The notes: a model not told the origin generated them from the sequence alone. Positions 1 to 9,404 are shown, counted from the first letter of the stretch. The stretch is DNA of 64,000 nt from Limanda limanda (GCF_963576545.1 NC_083647.1:3577507-3641506), one strand, 5' to 3'. Translations and numbers: made by a program.

Positions 1-130
1 TCTTTGGGCTTTGTGGTGATTTATCAGAGACGGCCAGGACTTACCTGGCTGCTTTTCATCGAGGCTTACTCTGTTTTGCGAGGGGAACAAAAGGGCTGGA
101 GACCAGAACAGTGATAAAGTAATTCAATGT

Positions 131-182
131 CATTTCACACAAGTGTTTGCTTCACTCATTTCACACAAGTGTTTGCTTCACT
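131..182 (+). promoter_or_regulatory. Duplicated 26-bp element, candidate distal sequence element
   Basis: Two perfect adjacent copies of a 26-mer lie at 131-156 and 157-182, which is -185 to -134 from the U1 start. Each holds GTTTGCTT, a 6-of-8 match to the reverse complement of the octamer (ATTTGCAT). Vertebrate snRNA genes usually have their distal element near -200, so position and duplication suggest an enhancer-like role, but the motif match is weak. The pair occurs in every unit. In several units ahead of A70C copies the joint reads CTTCCATCATTT instead of CTTCACTCATTT (for example near 2383, 6846 and 19489). Confidence 0.4.
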
Positions 183-241
183 TCAACAAGTCCTTTACCA
201 AAAGGGGATGATGTGATACTGAAGGCCTTTGGATTGTGTGA

Positions 242-249
242 ATATGCAT
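242..249. promoter_or_regulatory. Octamer-like site next to the PSE
   Basis: ATATGCAT differs by one base from the reverse complement of the octamer ATGCAAAT (ATTTGCAT). It ends five bases before the PSE-like block, at -74 to -67, much closer than the usual distal element. It is kept in all units I read. The call rests on motif similarity only. Confidence 0.35.
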
Positions 250-254
250 GGGAG

Positions 255-272
255 GCACCGTGAGCCAAGCAA
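255..272 (+). promoter_or_regulatory. Proximal sequence element (PSE) of U1 copy 1
   Basis: GCACCGTGAGCCAAGCAA lies at -61 to -44 from the U1 start, the position of the vertebrate PSE bound by SNAPc. The CACCGTGA core resembles the ACCGTGA core of mammalian PSEs. There is no TATA box near -25, as expected for RNA polymerase II snRNA genes. The same block precedes every copy. Variants: CACCTTGAG in units 19 and 39 (G to T at 13647 and 28521), CGCCGTGAG in unit 69 (A to G at 50828), CCAAACAAC instead of CCAAGCAAC in units 23, 43, 55, 67, 72, 77, 83 and 86, and CCATG in units 24, 44 and 64. Confidence 0.75.
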
Positions 273-315
273 CTGTGTTTGAGAAACAAGAGCCTGTCTC
301 CAATGCTTCCAACTC

Positions 316-479
316 ATACTTACCTGGCAGGGGAGATACCATGATCATGAAGGTGGGTCACCCAGGGCGAGGCTCAGCCATTGCACTTCGGTTGTGCTGA
401 CCCGTGCGAATTCCCCAAATGTGGGAATCTCGACTGCATAATTTGTGGTAGTGGGGGACTGCGTCCGCGCTCTCCCCTG
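316..479 (+). ncRNA. U1: U1 snRNA, copy 1 (G42 form)
   Basis: U1 snRNA is the RNA of the U1 snRNP, which recognises 5' splice sites by base pairing. This copy is 164 nt, the vertebrate length. In order: ACTTACCTG (nt 3-11) pairs with the 5' splice site; stem-loop I (about nt 17-48) carries loop GATCATGAAG for U1-70K; stem-loop II (about nt 57-82) carries ATTGCAC (nt 65-71) for U1A; stem-loop III (about nt 92-117) has an ATTCCC/GGGAAT stem; AATTTGTGG (nt 125-133) is the Sm site; stem-loop IV (about nt 138-161) ends in CCCCTG. It differs from the array consensus only by G at nt 42, in the 3' side of stem I, where human and Xenopus U1 have T. It is identical to copy 8. All parts needed for function are present, so it is a plausible active gene. 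Confidence 0.97.
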
Positions 480-487
480 ATCATCAT

Positions 488-504
488 GTTCAATTGCAAT
501 AAGA
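488..504 (+). promoter_or_regulatory. 3' box (RNA 3'-end formation signal) of U1 copy 1
   Basis: GTTCAATTGCAATAAGA begins nine nucleotides after the last U1 base. The vertebrate 3' box is loosely GTTT-N(0-3)-AAARNNAGA and lies 9-19 nt downstream of snRNA genes, where it directs Integrator-dependent 3'-end processing. Position, the GTT start and the A-rich AAGA end fit; the centre is looser than in human U1. The element is nearly the same in 80 units and altered in six. Confidence 0.7.
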
Positions 505-539
505 GCCTGACACTGGGCCTATTTTATAGGTTTGGTTGT

Positions 540-568
540 AGTGCATGTTTTTTCCAACACAATGCACT
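540..568. repeat. Inverted repeat downstream of the 3' box
   Basis: Perfect 7-base arms AGTGCAT (540-546) and ATGCACT (562-568) flank 15 bases that include a T6 run. The structure recurs in all units at +225 to +253 from the U1 start (one base nearer in units with the 1-bp deletion). Unit 59 alone has AGTGCGT in the left arm (near 43680). Its role is unknown. Confidence 0.6.
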
Positions 569-776
569 CACTAATGCCACTGATTGTGGTAGAAGTATAA
601 TTTAACAGCAAATAGACGGGTTCACTCCTGTTCCAAGTGTGCTGTTTTGATAAGTAATGTTTGCTAGAAATTCTTGTACTGCCTGTATGCTGATTTTTGC
701 CAATTTATTGCAGTTTGTGTTGTCTCTGAGACAAAGTTGTTATGTCTTTGGGCTTTGTGGTGATTTATCAGAGACG

Positions 777-793
777 GCCAGGACTTACCTGGC
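777..793. repeat. Inverted repeat enclosing a U1-5'-end-like motif
   Basis: GCCAGG (777-782) and CCTGGC (788-793) are perfect 6-base inverted arms around ACTTA. Bases 783-793, ACTTACCTGGC, equal U1 nt 3-13, 277 bp before the next U1 start. On the - strand the same bases read CCAGGTAAGT, a consensus 5' splice site. Nothing after the 11 bases resembles U1, so this is not a truncated gene. It is present in each unit; seven units have ACTTG in place of ACTTA. Confidence 0.6.
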
Positions 794-1059
794 TGCTTTT
801 CATCGAGGCTTACTCTGTTTTGCGAGGGGAACAAAAGGGCTGGAGACCAGAACAGTGATAAAGTAATTCAATGTCATTTCACACAAGTGTTTGCTTCACT
901 CATTTCACACAAGTGTTTGCTTCACTTCAACAAGTCCTTTACCAAAAGGGGATGATGTGATACTGAAGGCCTTTGGATTGTGTGAATATGCATGGGAGGC
1001 ACCGTGAGCCAAGCAACTGTGTCTGAGAAACAAGAGCCTGTCTCCAATGCTTCCAACTC

Positions 1060-1223
1060 ATACTTACCTGGCAGGGGAGATACCATGATCATGAAGGTGG
1101 GTCACCCAGGGCGAGGCTCAGCCATTGCACTTCGATTGTGCTGACCTGTGCGAATTCCCCAAATGTGGGAATCTCGACTGCATAATTTGTGGTAGTGGGG
1201 GACTGCGTCCGCGCTCTCCCCTG
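1060..1223 (+). ncRNA. U1: U1 snRNA, copy 2 (G42, G76A, C88T)
   Basis: G76A turns the C63-G76 pair of stem II into C-A, next to the U1A loop. C88T lies between stems II and III. The same three-base signature is in copies 17 and 37. The 5' end, U1A heptamer and Sm site are intact. Confidence 0.95.
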
Positions 1224-1803
1224 ATCATCATGTTCAATTGCAATAAGAGCCTGACACTGGGCCTATTTTATAGGTTTGGTTGTAGTGCATGTTTTTTCCA
1301 ACACAATGCACTCACTAATGCCACTGATTGTGGTAGAAGTATAATTTAACAGCAAATAGACGGGTTCACTCCTGTTCCAAGTGTGCTGTTTTGATAAGTA
1401 ATGTTTGCTAGAAATTCTTGTACTGCCTGTATGCTGATTTTTGCCAATTTATTGCAGTTTGTGTTGTCTCTGAGACAAAGTTGTTATGTCTTTGGGCTTT
1501 GTGGTGATTTATCAGAGACGGCCAGGACTTACCTGGCTGCTTTTCATCGAGGCTTACTCTGTTTTGCGAGGGGAACAAAAGGGCTGGAGACCAGAACAGT
1601 GATAAAGTAATTCAATGTCATTTCACACAAGTGTTTGCTTCACTCATTTCACACAAGTGTTTGCTTCACTTCAACAAGTCCTTTACCAAAAGGGGAAGAT
1701 GTGATACTGAAGGCCTTTGGATTGTGTGAATATGCATGGGAGGCACCGTGAGCCAAGCAACTGTGTCTGAGAAACAAGAGCCTGTCTCCAATGCTTCCAA
1801 CTC

Positions 1804-1967
1804 ATACTTACCTGGCAGGGGAGATACCATGATCATGAAGGTGGTTCACCCAGGGCGAGGCTCAGCCATTGCACTTCGGTTGTGCTGACCCGTGCGAATT
1901 CCCCAAATGTGGGAATCTCGACTGCATAATTTGTGGTAGTGGGGGACTGCGTCCGCGCTCTCCCCTG
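1804..1967 (+). ncRNA. U1: U1 snRNA, copy 3 (array consensus)
   Basis: This is the first copy with the commonest sequence, found in 27 of the 86 units: T42 and no other departures. All binding sites for U1-70K, U1A and Sm proteins are intact. The flank after the 3' box has the 1-bp deletion (TATAGTTTGG), giving a 743-bp unit. Confidence 0.97.
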
Positions 1968-2546
1968 ATCATCATGTTCAATTGCAATAAGAGCCTGACA
2001 CTGGGCCTATTTTATAGTTTGGTTGTAGTGCATGTTTTTTCCAACACAATGCACTCACTAATGCCACTGATTATGGTAGAAGTATAATTTAACAGCAAAT
2101 AGACGGGGTCACTCCTGTTCCAAGTGTGCTGTTTTGATAAGTAATGTTTGCTAGAATTTCTTGTACTGCCTGTATGCTGATTTTTGCCAATTTATTGCAG
2201 TTTGTGTTGTCTCTGAGACAAAGTTGTTATGTCTTTGGGCTTTGTGGTGATTTATCAGAGACGGCCAGGACTTACCTGGCTGCTTTTCATCGAGGCTTAC
2301 TCTGTTTTGCGAGGGGAACAAAAGGGCTGGAGACCAGAACAGTGATAAAGTAATTCAATGTCATTTCACACAAGTGTTTGCTTCCATCATTTCACACAAG
2401 TGTTTGCTTCACTTCAACAAGTCCTTTACCAAAAGGGGATGATGTGATACTGAAGGCCTTTGGATTGTGTGAATATGCATGGGATGCACCGTGAGCCAAG
2501 CAACTGTGTCTGAGAAACAAGAGCCTGTCTCCAATGCTTCCAACTC

Positions 2547-2710
2547 ATACTTACCTGGCAGGGGAGATACCATGATCATGAAGGTGGTTCACCCAGGGCG
2601 AGGCTCAGCCATTGCCCTTCGGTTGTGCTGACCCGTGCGAATTCCCCAAATGTGGGAATCTCGACTGCATAATTTGTGGAAGTGGGGGACTGCGTCCGCG
2701 CTCTCCCCTG
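2547..2710 (+). ncRNA. U1: U1 snRNA, copy 4 (A70C, T134A)
   Basis: A70C changes the U1A-binding heptamer from ATTGCAC to ATTGCCC, which should weaken U1A binding. T134A lies just after the Sm site, outside a stem, and is probably mild. The PSE context is GATGCACCGTGAG rather than GAGGCACCGTGAG, and the upstream 26-mer joint is the CTTCCATC form. Confidence 0.94.
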
Positions 2711-3290
2711 ATCATCATGTTCAATTGCAATAAGAGCCTGACACTGGGCCTATTTTATAGGTTTGGTTGTAGTGCATGTTTTTTCCAACACAATGCACTC
2801 ACTAATGCCACTGATTGTGGTAGAAGTATAATTTAACAGCAAATAGACGGGGTCACTCCTGTTCCAAGTGTGCTGTTTTGATAAGTAATGATTGCTAGAA
2901 ATTCTTGTACTGCCTGTATGCTGATTTTTGCCAATTTATTGCAGTTTGTGTTGTCTCTGAGACAAAGTTGTTATGTCTTTGGGCTTTGTGGTGATTTATC
3001 AGAGACGGCCAGGACTTACCTGGCTGCTTTTCATCGAGGCTTACTCTGTTTTGCGAGGGGAACAAAAGGGCTGGAGACCAGAACAGTGATAAAGTAATTC
3101 AATGTCATTTCACACAAGTGTTTGCTTCACTCATTTCACACAAGTGTTTGCTTCACTTCAACAAGTCCTTTACCAAAAGGGGATGATGTGATACTGAAGG
3201 CCTTTGGATTGTGTGAATATGCATGGGAGGCACCGTGAGCCAAGCAACTGTGTCTGAGAAACAAGAGCCTGTCTCCAATGCTTCCAACTC

Positions 3291-3454
3291 ATACTTACCT
3301 GGCAGGGGAGATACCATGATCATGAAGGTGGTTCACCCAGGGCGAGGCTCAGCCATTGCACTTCGGTTGTGCTGACCCGTGCGAATTCCCCAAATGTGGG
3401 AATCTCGACTGCATAATTTGTGGTAGTGGGGGACTGCGTCCGCGCTCTCCCCTG
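3291..3454 (+). ncRNA. U1: U1 snRNA, copy 5 (array consensus)
   Basis: Consensus RNA with all sites intact. Copies 2-5 match copies 17-20 in order of variants, at an offset of 11,156 bp. Confidence 0.97.
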
Positions 3455-4034
3455 ATCATCATGTTCAATTGCAATAAGAGCCTGACACTGGGCCTATTTT
3501 ATAGGTTTGGTTGTAGTGCATGTTTTTTCCAACACAATGCACTCACTAATGCCACTGATTGTGGTAGAAGTATAATTTAACAGCAAATAGACGGGGTCAC
3601 TCCTGTTCCAAGTGTGCTGTTTTGATAAGTAATGATTGCTAGAAATTCTTGTAGTGCCTGTATGCTGATTTTTGCCAATTTATTGCAGTTTGTGTTGTCT
3701 CTGAGACAAAGTTGTTATGTCTTTGGGCTTTGTGGTGATTTATCAGAGACGGCCAGGACTTACCTGGCTGCTTTTCATCGAGGCTTACTCTGTTTTGCGA
3801 GGGGAACAAAAGGGCTGGAGACCAGAACAGTGATAAAGTAATTCAATGTCATTTCACACAAGTGTTTGCTTCACTCATTTCACACAAGTGTTTGCTTCAC
3901 TTCAACAAGTCCTTTACCAAAAGGGGATGATGTGATACTGAAGGCCTTTGGATTGTGTGAATATGCATGGGAGGCACCGTGAGCCAAGCAACTGTGTCTG
4001 AGAAACAAGAGCCTGTCTCCAATGCTTCCAACTC

Positions 4035-4198
4035 ATACTTACCTGGCAGGGGAGATACCATGATCATGAAGGTGGTTCACCCAGGGCGAGGCTCAGCCAT
4101 TGCACTTCGGTGGTGCTGACCCGTGCGAATTCCCCAAATGTGGGAATCTCGACTGCATAATTTGTGGTAGTGGGGGACTGCGTCCGCGCTCTCCCCTG
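4035..4198 (+). ncRNA. U1: U1 snRNA, copy 6 (T78G)
   Basis: T78G replaces the A61-U78 pair of stem II by A-G. Unlike most later T78G copies it keeps G110, so stem III is intact. Confidence 0.95.
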
Positions 4199-4778
4199 AT
4201 CATCATGTTCAATTGCAATAAGAGCCTGACACTGGGCCTATTTTATAGGTTTGGTTGTAGTGCATGTTTTTTCCAACACAATGCACTCACTAATGCCACT
4301 GATTGTGGTAGAAGTATAATTTAACAGCAAATAGACGGGGTCACTCCTGTTCCAAGTGTGCTGTTTTGATAAGTAATGTTTGCTAGAAATTCTTGTACTG
4401 CCTGTATGCTGATTTTTGCCAATTTATTGCAGTTTGTGTTGTCTCTGAGACAAAGTTGTTATGTCTTTGGGCTTTGTGGTGATTTATCAGAGACGGCCAG
4501 GACTTACCTGGCTGCTTTTCATCGAGGCTTACTCTGTTTTGCGAGGGGAACAAAAGGGCTGGAGACCAGAACAGTGATAAAGTAATTCAATGTCATTTCA
4601 CACAAGTGTTTGCTTCACTCATTTCACACAAGTGTTTGCTTCACTTCAACAAGTCCTTTACCAAAAGGGGATGATGTGATACTGAAGGCCTTTGGATTGT
4701 GTGAATATGCATGGGAGGCACCGTGAGCCAAGCAACTGTGTCTGAGAAACAAGAGCCTGTCTCCAATGCTTCCAACTC

Positions 4779-4942
4779 ATACTTACCTGGCAGGGGAGAT
4801 ACCATGATCATGAAGGTGGGTCACCCAGGGCGAGGCTCAGCCATTGCACTTCGGTTGTGCTGACCCGTGTGAATTCCCCAAATGTGGGAATCTCGACTGC
4901 ATAATTTGTGGTAGTGGGGGACTGCGTCCGCGCTCTCCCCTG
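4779..4942 (+). ncRNA. U1: U1 snRNA, copy 7 (G42, C92T; altered 3' box)
   Basis: C92T converts the likely C92-G117 pair at the base of stem III into a U-G wobble. The 3' box is the short form (GTCAAATGCAATAAGA at 4951-4966). The RNA itself looks functional; 3'-end formation may differ. Confidence 0.95.
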
Positions 4943-4950
4943 ATCATCAC

Positions 4951-4966
4951 GTCAAATGCAATAAGA
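4951..4966 (+). promoter_or_regulatory. Variant 3' box (short form) after U1 copy 7
   Basis: GTCAAATGCAATAAGA replaces GTTCAATTGCAATAAGA, with two substitutions and one deleted base, and the base before it is C rather than T. The same form follows copies 64 (47341), 68 (50316), 73 (54035), 78 (57753) and 80 (59239). The linked changes always occur together, so they spread as one block. Confidence 0.65.
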
Positions 4967-5521
4967 GCCTGACACTGGGCCTATTTTATAGGTTTGGTTG
5001 TAGTGCATGTTTTTTCCAACACAATGCACTCACTAATGCCACTGATTGTGGTAGAAGTATAATTTAACAGCAAATAGACGGGTTCACTCCTGTTCCAAGT
5101 GTGCTGTTTTGATAAGTAATGTTTGCTAGAAATTCTTGTACTGCCTGTATGCTGATTTTTGCCAATTTATTGCAGTTTGTGTTGTCTCTGAGACAAAGTT
5201 GTTATGTCTTTGGGCTTTGTGGTGATTTATCAGAGACGGCCAGGACTTACCTGGCTGCTTTTCATCGAGGCTTACTCTGTTTTGCGAGGGGAACAAAAGG
5301 GCTGGAGACCAGAACAGTGATAAAGTAATTCAATGTCATTTCACACAAGTGTTTGCTTCACTCATTTCACACAAGTGTTTGCTTCACTTCAACAAGTCCT
5401 TTACCAAAAGGGGATGATGTGATACTGAAGGCCTTTGGATTGTGTGAATATGCATGGGAGGCACCGTGAGCCAAGCAACTGTGTTTGAGAAACAAGAGCC
5501 TGTCTCCAATGCTTCCAACTC

Positions 5522-5685
5522 ATACTTACCTGGCAGGGGAGATACCATGATCATGAAGGTGGGTCACCCAGGGCGAGGCTCAGCCATTGCACTTCGGTTG
5601 TGCTGACCCGTGCGAATTCCCCAAATGTGGGAATCTCGACTGCATAATTTGTGGTAGTGGGGGACTGCGTCCGCGCTCTCCCCTG
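5522..5685 (+). ncRNA. U1: U1 snRNA, copy 8 (G42)
   Basis: Identical to copy 1, including the GTGTTTGAG (not GTGTCTGAG) sequence about 38 bases before the start, so units 1 and 8 are close relatives 5,206 bp apart. Confidence 0.97.
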
Positions 5686-6265
5686 ATCATCATGTTCAAT
5701 TGCAATAAGAGCCTGACACTGGGCCTATTTTATAGGTTTGGTTGTAGTGCATGTTTTTTCCAACACAATGCACTCACTAATGCCACTGATTGTGGTAGAA
5801 GTATAATTTAACAGCAAATAGACGGGTTCACTCCTGTTCCAAGTGTGCTGTTTTGATAAGTAATGTTTGCTAGAAATTCTTGTACTGCCTGTATGCTGAT
5901 TTTTGCCAATTTATTGCAGTTTGTGTTGTCTCTGAGACAAAGTTGTTATATCTTTGGGCTTTGTGGTGATTTATCAGAGACGGCCAGGACTTACCTGGCT
6001 GCTTTTCATCGAGGCTTACTCTGTTTTGCGAGGGGAACAAAAGGGCTGGAGACCAGAACAGTGATAAAGTAATTCAATGTCATTTCACACAAGTGTTTGC
6101 TTCACTCATTTCACACAAGTGTTTGCTTCACTTCAACAAGTCCTTTACCAAAAGGGGATGATGTGATACTGAAGGCCTTTGGATTGTGTGAATATGCATG
6201 GGAGGCACCGTGAGCCAAGCAACTGTGTCTGAGAAACAAGAGCCTGTCTCCAATGCTTCCAACTC

Positions 6266-6429
6266 ATACTTACCTGGCAGGGGAGATACCATGATCATGA
6301 AGGTGGTTCACCCAGGGCGAGGCTCAGCCATTGCACTTCGGTTGTGCTGACCCGTGCGAATTCCCCAAATGTGGGAATCTCGACTGCATAATTTGTGGTA
6401 GTGGGGGACTGCGTCCGCGCTCTCCCCTG
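6266..6429 (+). ncRNA. U1: U1 snRNA, copy 9 (array consensus)
   Basis: Consensus RNA in a 743-bp unit. The downstream spacer reads CAGCAATTAGACGG, shared only with units 16, 36 and 86. Confidence 0.97.
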
Positions 6430-7008
6430 ATCATCATGTTCAATTGCAATAAGAGCCTGACACTGGGCCTATTTTATAGTTTGGTTGTAGTGCATGTTTT
6501 TTCCAACACAATGCACTCACTAATGCCACTGATTATGGTAGAAGTATAATTTAACAGCAATTAGACGGGGTCACTCCTGTTCCAAGTGTGCTGTTTTGAT
6601 AAGTAATGTTTGCTAGAATTTCTTGTACTGCCTGTATGCTGATTTTTGCCAATTTATTGCAGTTTGTGTTGTCTCTGAGACAAAGTTGTTATGTCTTTGG
6701 GCTTTGTGGTGATTTATCAGAGACGGCCAGGACTTACCTGGCTGCTTTTCATCGAGGCTTACTCTGTTTTGCGAGGGGAACAAAAGGGCTGGAGACCAGA
6801 ACAGTGATAAAGTAATTCAATGTCATTTCACACAAGTGTTTGCTTCCATCATTTCACACAAGTGTTTGCTTCACTTCAACAAGTCCTTTACCAAAAGGGG
6901 ATGATGTGATACTGAAGGCCTTTGGATTGTGTGAATATGCATGGGATGCACCGTGAGCCAAGCAACTGTGTCTGAGAAACAAGAGCCTGTCTCCAATGCT
7001 TCCAACTC

Positions 7009-7172
7009 ATACTTACCTGGCAGGGGAGATACCATGATCATGAAGGTGGTTCACCCAGGGCGAGGCTCAGCCATTGCCCTTCGGTTGTGCTGACCCGTGC
7101 GAATTCCCCAAATGTGGGAATCTCGACTGCATAATTTGTGGAAGTGGGGGACTGCGTCCGCGCTCTCCCCTG
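7009..7172 (+). ncRNA. U1: U1 snRNA, copy 10 (A70C, T134A)
   Basis: Same RNA as copy 4, with a changed U1A site. The long 14,874-bp-offset match with the downstream array begins just after nt 70 of this copy. Confidence 0.94.
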
Positions 7173-7752
7173 ATCATCATGTTCAATTGCAATAAGAGCC
7201 TGACACTGGGCCTATTTTATAGGTTTGGTTGTAGTGCATGTTTTTTCCAACACAATGCACTCACTAATGCCACTGATTGTGGTAGAAGTATAATTTAACA
7301 GCAAATAGACGGGGTCACTCCTGTTCCAAGTGTGCTGTTTTGATAAGTAATGTTTGCTAGAAATTCTTGTACTGCCTGTATGCTGATTTTTGCCAATTTA
7401 TTGCAGTTTGTGTTGTCTCTGAGACAAAGTTGTTATGTCTTTGGGCTTTGTGGTGATTTATCAGAGACGGCCAGGACTTACCTGGCTGCTTTTCATCGAG
7501 GCTTACTCTGTTTTGCGAGGGGAACAAAAGGGCTGGAGACCAGAACAGTGATAAAGTAATTCAATGTCATTTCACACAAGTGTTTGCTTCACTCATTTCA
7601 CACAAGTGTTTGCTTCACTTCAACAAGTCCTTTACCAAAAGGGGATGATGTGATACTGAAGGCCTTTGGATTGTGTGAATATGCATGGGATGCACCGTGA
7701 GCCAAGCAACTGTGTCTGAGAAACAAGAGCCTGTCTCCAATGCTTGCAACTC

Positions 7753-7916
7753 ATACTTACCTGGCAGGGGAGATACCCTGATCATGAAGGTGGTTCACCC
7801 AGGGCGAGGCTCAGCCATTGCACTTCGGTTGTGCTGACCCGTGCGAATTCCCCAAATGTGGGAATCTCGACTGCATAATTTGTGGAAGTGGGGGACTGCG
7901 TCCGCGCTCTCCCCTG
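7753..7916 (+). ncRNA. U1: U1 snRNA, copy 11 (A26C, T134A)
   Basis: A26C lies at the 5' edge of loop I, next to the U1-70K contact bases, which are unchanged. The upstream flank reads TGCTTGCAAC instead of TGCTTCCAAC. Partner of copy 31; the same type recurs in copies 66, 71 and 76. Confidence 0.95.
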
Positions 7917-8496
7917 ATCATCATGTTCAATTGCAATAAGAGCCTGACACTGGGCCTATTTTATAGGTTTGGTTGTAGTGCATGTTTTTTCCAACACAAT
8001 GCACTCACTAATGCCACTGATTGTGGTAGAAGTATAATTTAACAGCAAATAGACGGGGTCACTCCTGTTCCAAGTGTGCTGTTTTGATAAGTAATGTTTG
8101 CTAGAAATTCTTGTACTGCCTGTATGCTGATTTTTGCCAATTTATTGCAGTTTGTGTTGTCTCTGAGACAAAGTTGTTATGTCTTTGGGCTTTGTGGTGA
8201 TTTATCAGAGACGGCCAGGACTTACCTGGCTGCTTTTCATCGAGGCTTACTCTGTTTTGCGAGGGGAACAAAAGGGCTGGAGACCAGAACAGTGATAAAG
8301 TAATTCAATGTCATTTCACACAAGTGTTTGCTTCACTCATTTCACACAAGTGTTTGCTTCACTTCAACAAGTCCTTTACCAAAAGGGGATGATGTGATAC
8401 TGAAGGCCTTTGGATTGTGTGAATATGCATGGGAGGCACCGTGAGCCAAGCAACTGTGTCTGAGAAACAAGAGCCTGTCTCCAATGCTTCCAACTC

Positions 8497-8660
8497 ATAC
8501 TTACCTGGCAGGGGAGATACCATGATCATGAAGGTGGGTCACCCAGGGCGAGGCTCAGCCATTGCACTTCGGTTGTGCTGACCCGTGTGAATTCCCCAAA
8601 TGTGGGAATCTCGACTGCATAATTTGTGGTAGTGGGGGACTGCGTCCGCGCTCTCCCCTG
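8497..8660 (+). ncRNA. U1: U1 snRNA, copy 12 (G42, C92T)
   Basis: Only mild changes: G42 in stem I and a probable U-G wobble at the base of stem III. The 3' box is the normal form. Partner of copy 32. Confidence 0.96.
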
Positions 8661-9240
8661 ATCATCATGTTCAATTGCAATAAGAGCCTGACACTGGGCC
8701 TATTTTATAGGTTTGGTTGTAGTGCATGTTTTTTCCAACACAATGCACTCACTAATGCCACTGATTGTGGTAGAAGTATAATTTAACAGCAAATAGACGG
8801 GGTCACTCCTGTTCCAAGTGTGCTGTTTTGATAAGTAATGATTGCTAGAAATTCTTGTACTGCCTGTATGCTGATTTTTGCCAATTTATTGCAGTTTGTG
8901 TTGTCTCTGAGACAAAGTTGTTATGTCTTTGGGCTTTGTGGTGATTTATCAGAGACGGCCAGGACTTACCTGGCTGCTTTTCATCGAGGCTTACTCTGTT
9001 TTGCGAGGGGAACAAAAGGGCTGGAGACCAGAACAGTGATAAAGTAATTCAATGTCATTTCACACAAGTGTTTGCTTCACTCATTTCACACAAGTGTTTG
9101 CTTCACTTCAACAAGTCCTTTACCAAAAGGGGATGATGTGATACTGAAGGCCTTTGGATTGTGTGAATATGCATGGGAGGCACCGTGAGCCAAGCAACTG
9201 TGTCTGAGAAACAAGAGCCTGTCTCCAATGCTTCCAACTC

Positions 9241-9404
9241 ATACTTACCTGGCAGGGGAGATACCATGATCATGAAGGTGGTTCACCCAGGGCGAGGCTC
9301 AGCCATTGCACTTCGGTTGTGCTGACCCGTGCGAATTCCCCAAATGTGGGAATCTCGACTGCATAATTTGTGGTAGTGGGGGACTGCGTCCGCGCTCTCC
9401 CCTG
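9241..9404 (+). ncRNA. U1: U1 snRNA, copy 13 (array consensus)
   Basis: Consensus RNA. The following spacer has the rare GTAGTGCCTATATG variant, shared only with its partner, unit 33. Confidence 0.97.

Larger units (their letters stand above)
1..315 (+). other. Partial first unit: spacer end and promoter of U1 copy 1
   Basis: The window opens inside the spacer of a unit whose U1 gene lies outside it. This stretch holds the inverted repeat around a U1-5'-end-like motif (33-49), the duplicated 26-mer (131-182), the octamer-like site (242-249) and the PSE-like block (255-272) serving U1 copy 1. No protein or other RNA gene is supported here. Confidence 0.85.
505..1059. other. Representative spacer between U1 copies 1 and 2
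   Basis: This stretch is the same in kind after every copy. It holds an AGTGCAT/ATGCACT hairpin (540-568), a T6 run (548-553), an inverted repeat GCCAGG-ACTTA-CCTGGC (777-793), and the promoter elements of the next gene. A 69-codon open frame (657-866) recurs in most units but I do not call it a gene: it has no recognisable domain, its differences between units are mostly not silent, and it is cut by stops in units 18, 21, 38 and 41. I see no second RNA gene here. Confidence 0.8.

Noticed and set aside
548..553. T6 run as a polymerase III terminator
   Set aside because: U1 genes are transcribed by RNA polymerase II, the promoter has no TATA box, and the run lies about 70 bases past the RNA end.
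381..605. Recurring 72-74-codon open frame starting in the U1 gene
   Set aside because: It begins on a TTG inside stem-loop II of U1 and runs through the 3' box into the spacer. A 1-bp deletion in 18 units shifts its end and another in six units removes it. It follows from the RNA gene's sequence and is not a coding region.
625..640. GGGTTCACTCC resembling a polymerase III B box (tRNA or SINE)
   Set aside because: It is one base short of the consensus, most units read GGGGTCACTCC instead, and there is no A box or tRNA-like fold at the right distance.
690..706. GATTTTTGCC resembling an Sm site of another snRNA
   Set aside because: There is no flanking stem-loop arrangement and no match to U2, U4, U5, U7 or U12 that I recognise; T-rich spacer is a simpler explanation.
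777..793. Truncated U1 pseudogene in each spacer
   Set aside because: Identity to U1 is limited to 11 bases and nothing before or after them aligns with U1.
657..866. Recurring 69-codon open frame in the spacer
   Set aside because: It is open in most units only because the units are nearly identical. Differences between units are mostly not silent, stops interrupt it in units 18, 21, 38 and 41, and I see no domain, signal or start context.
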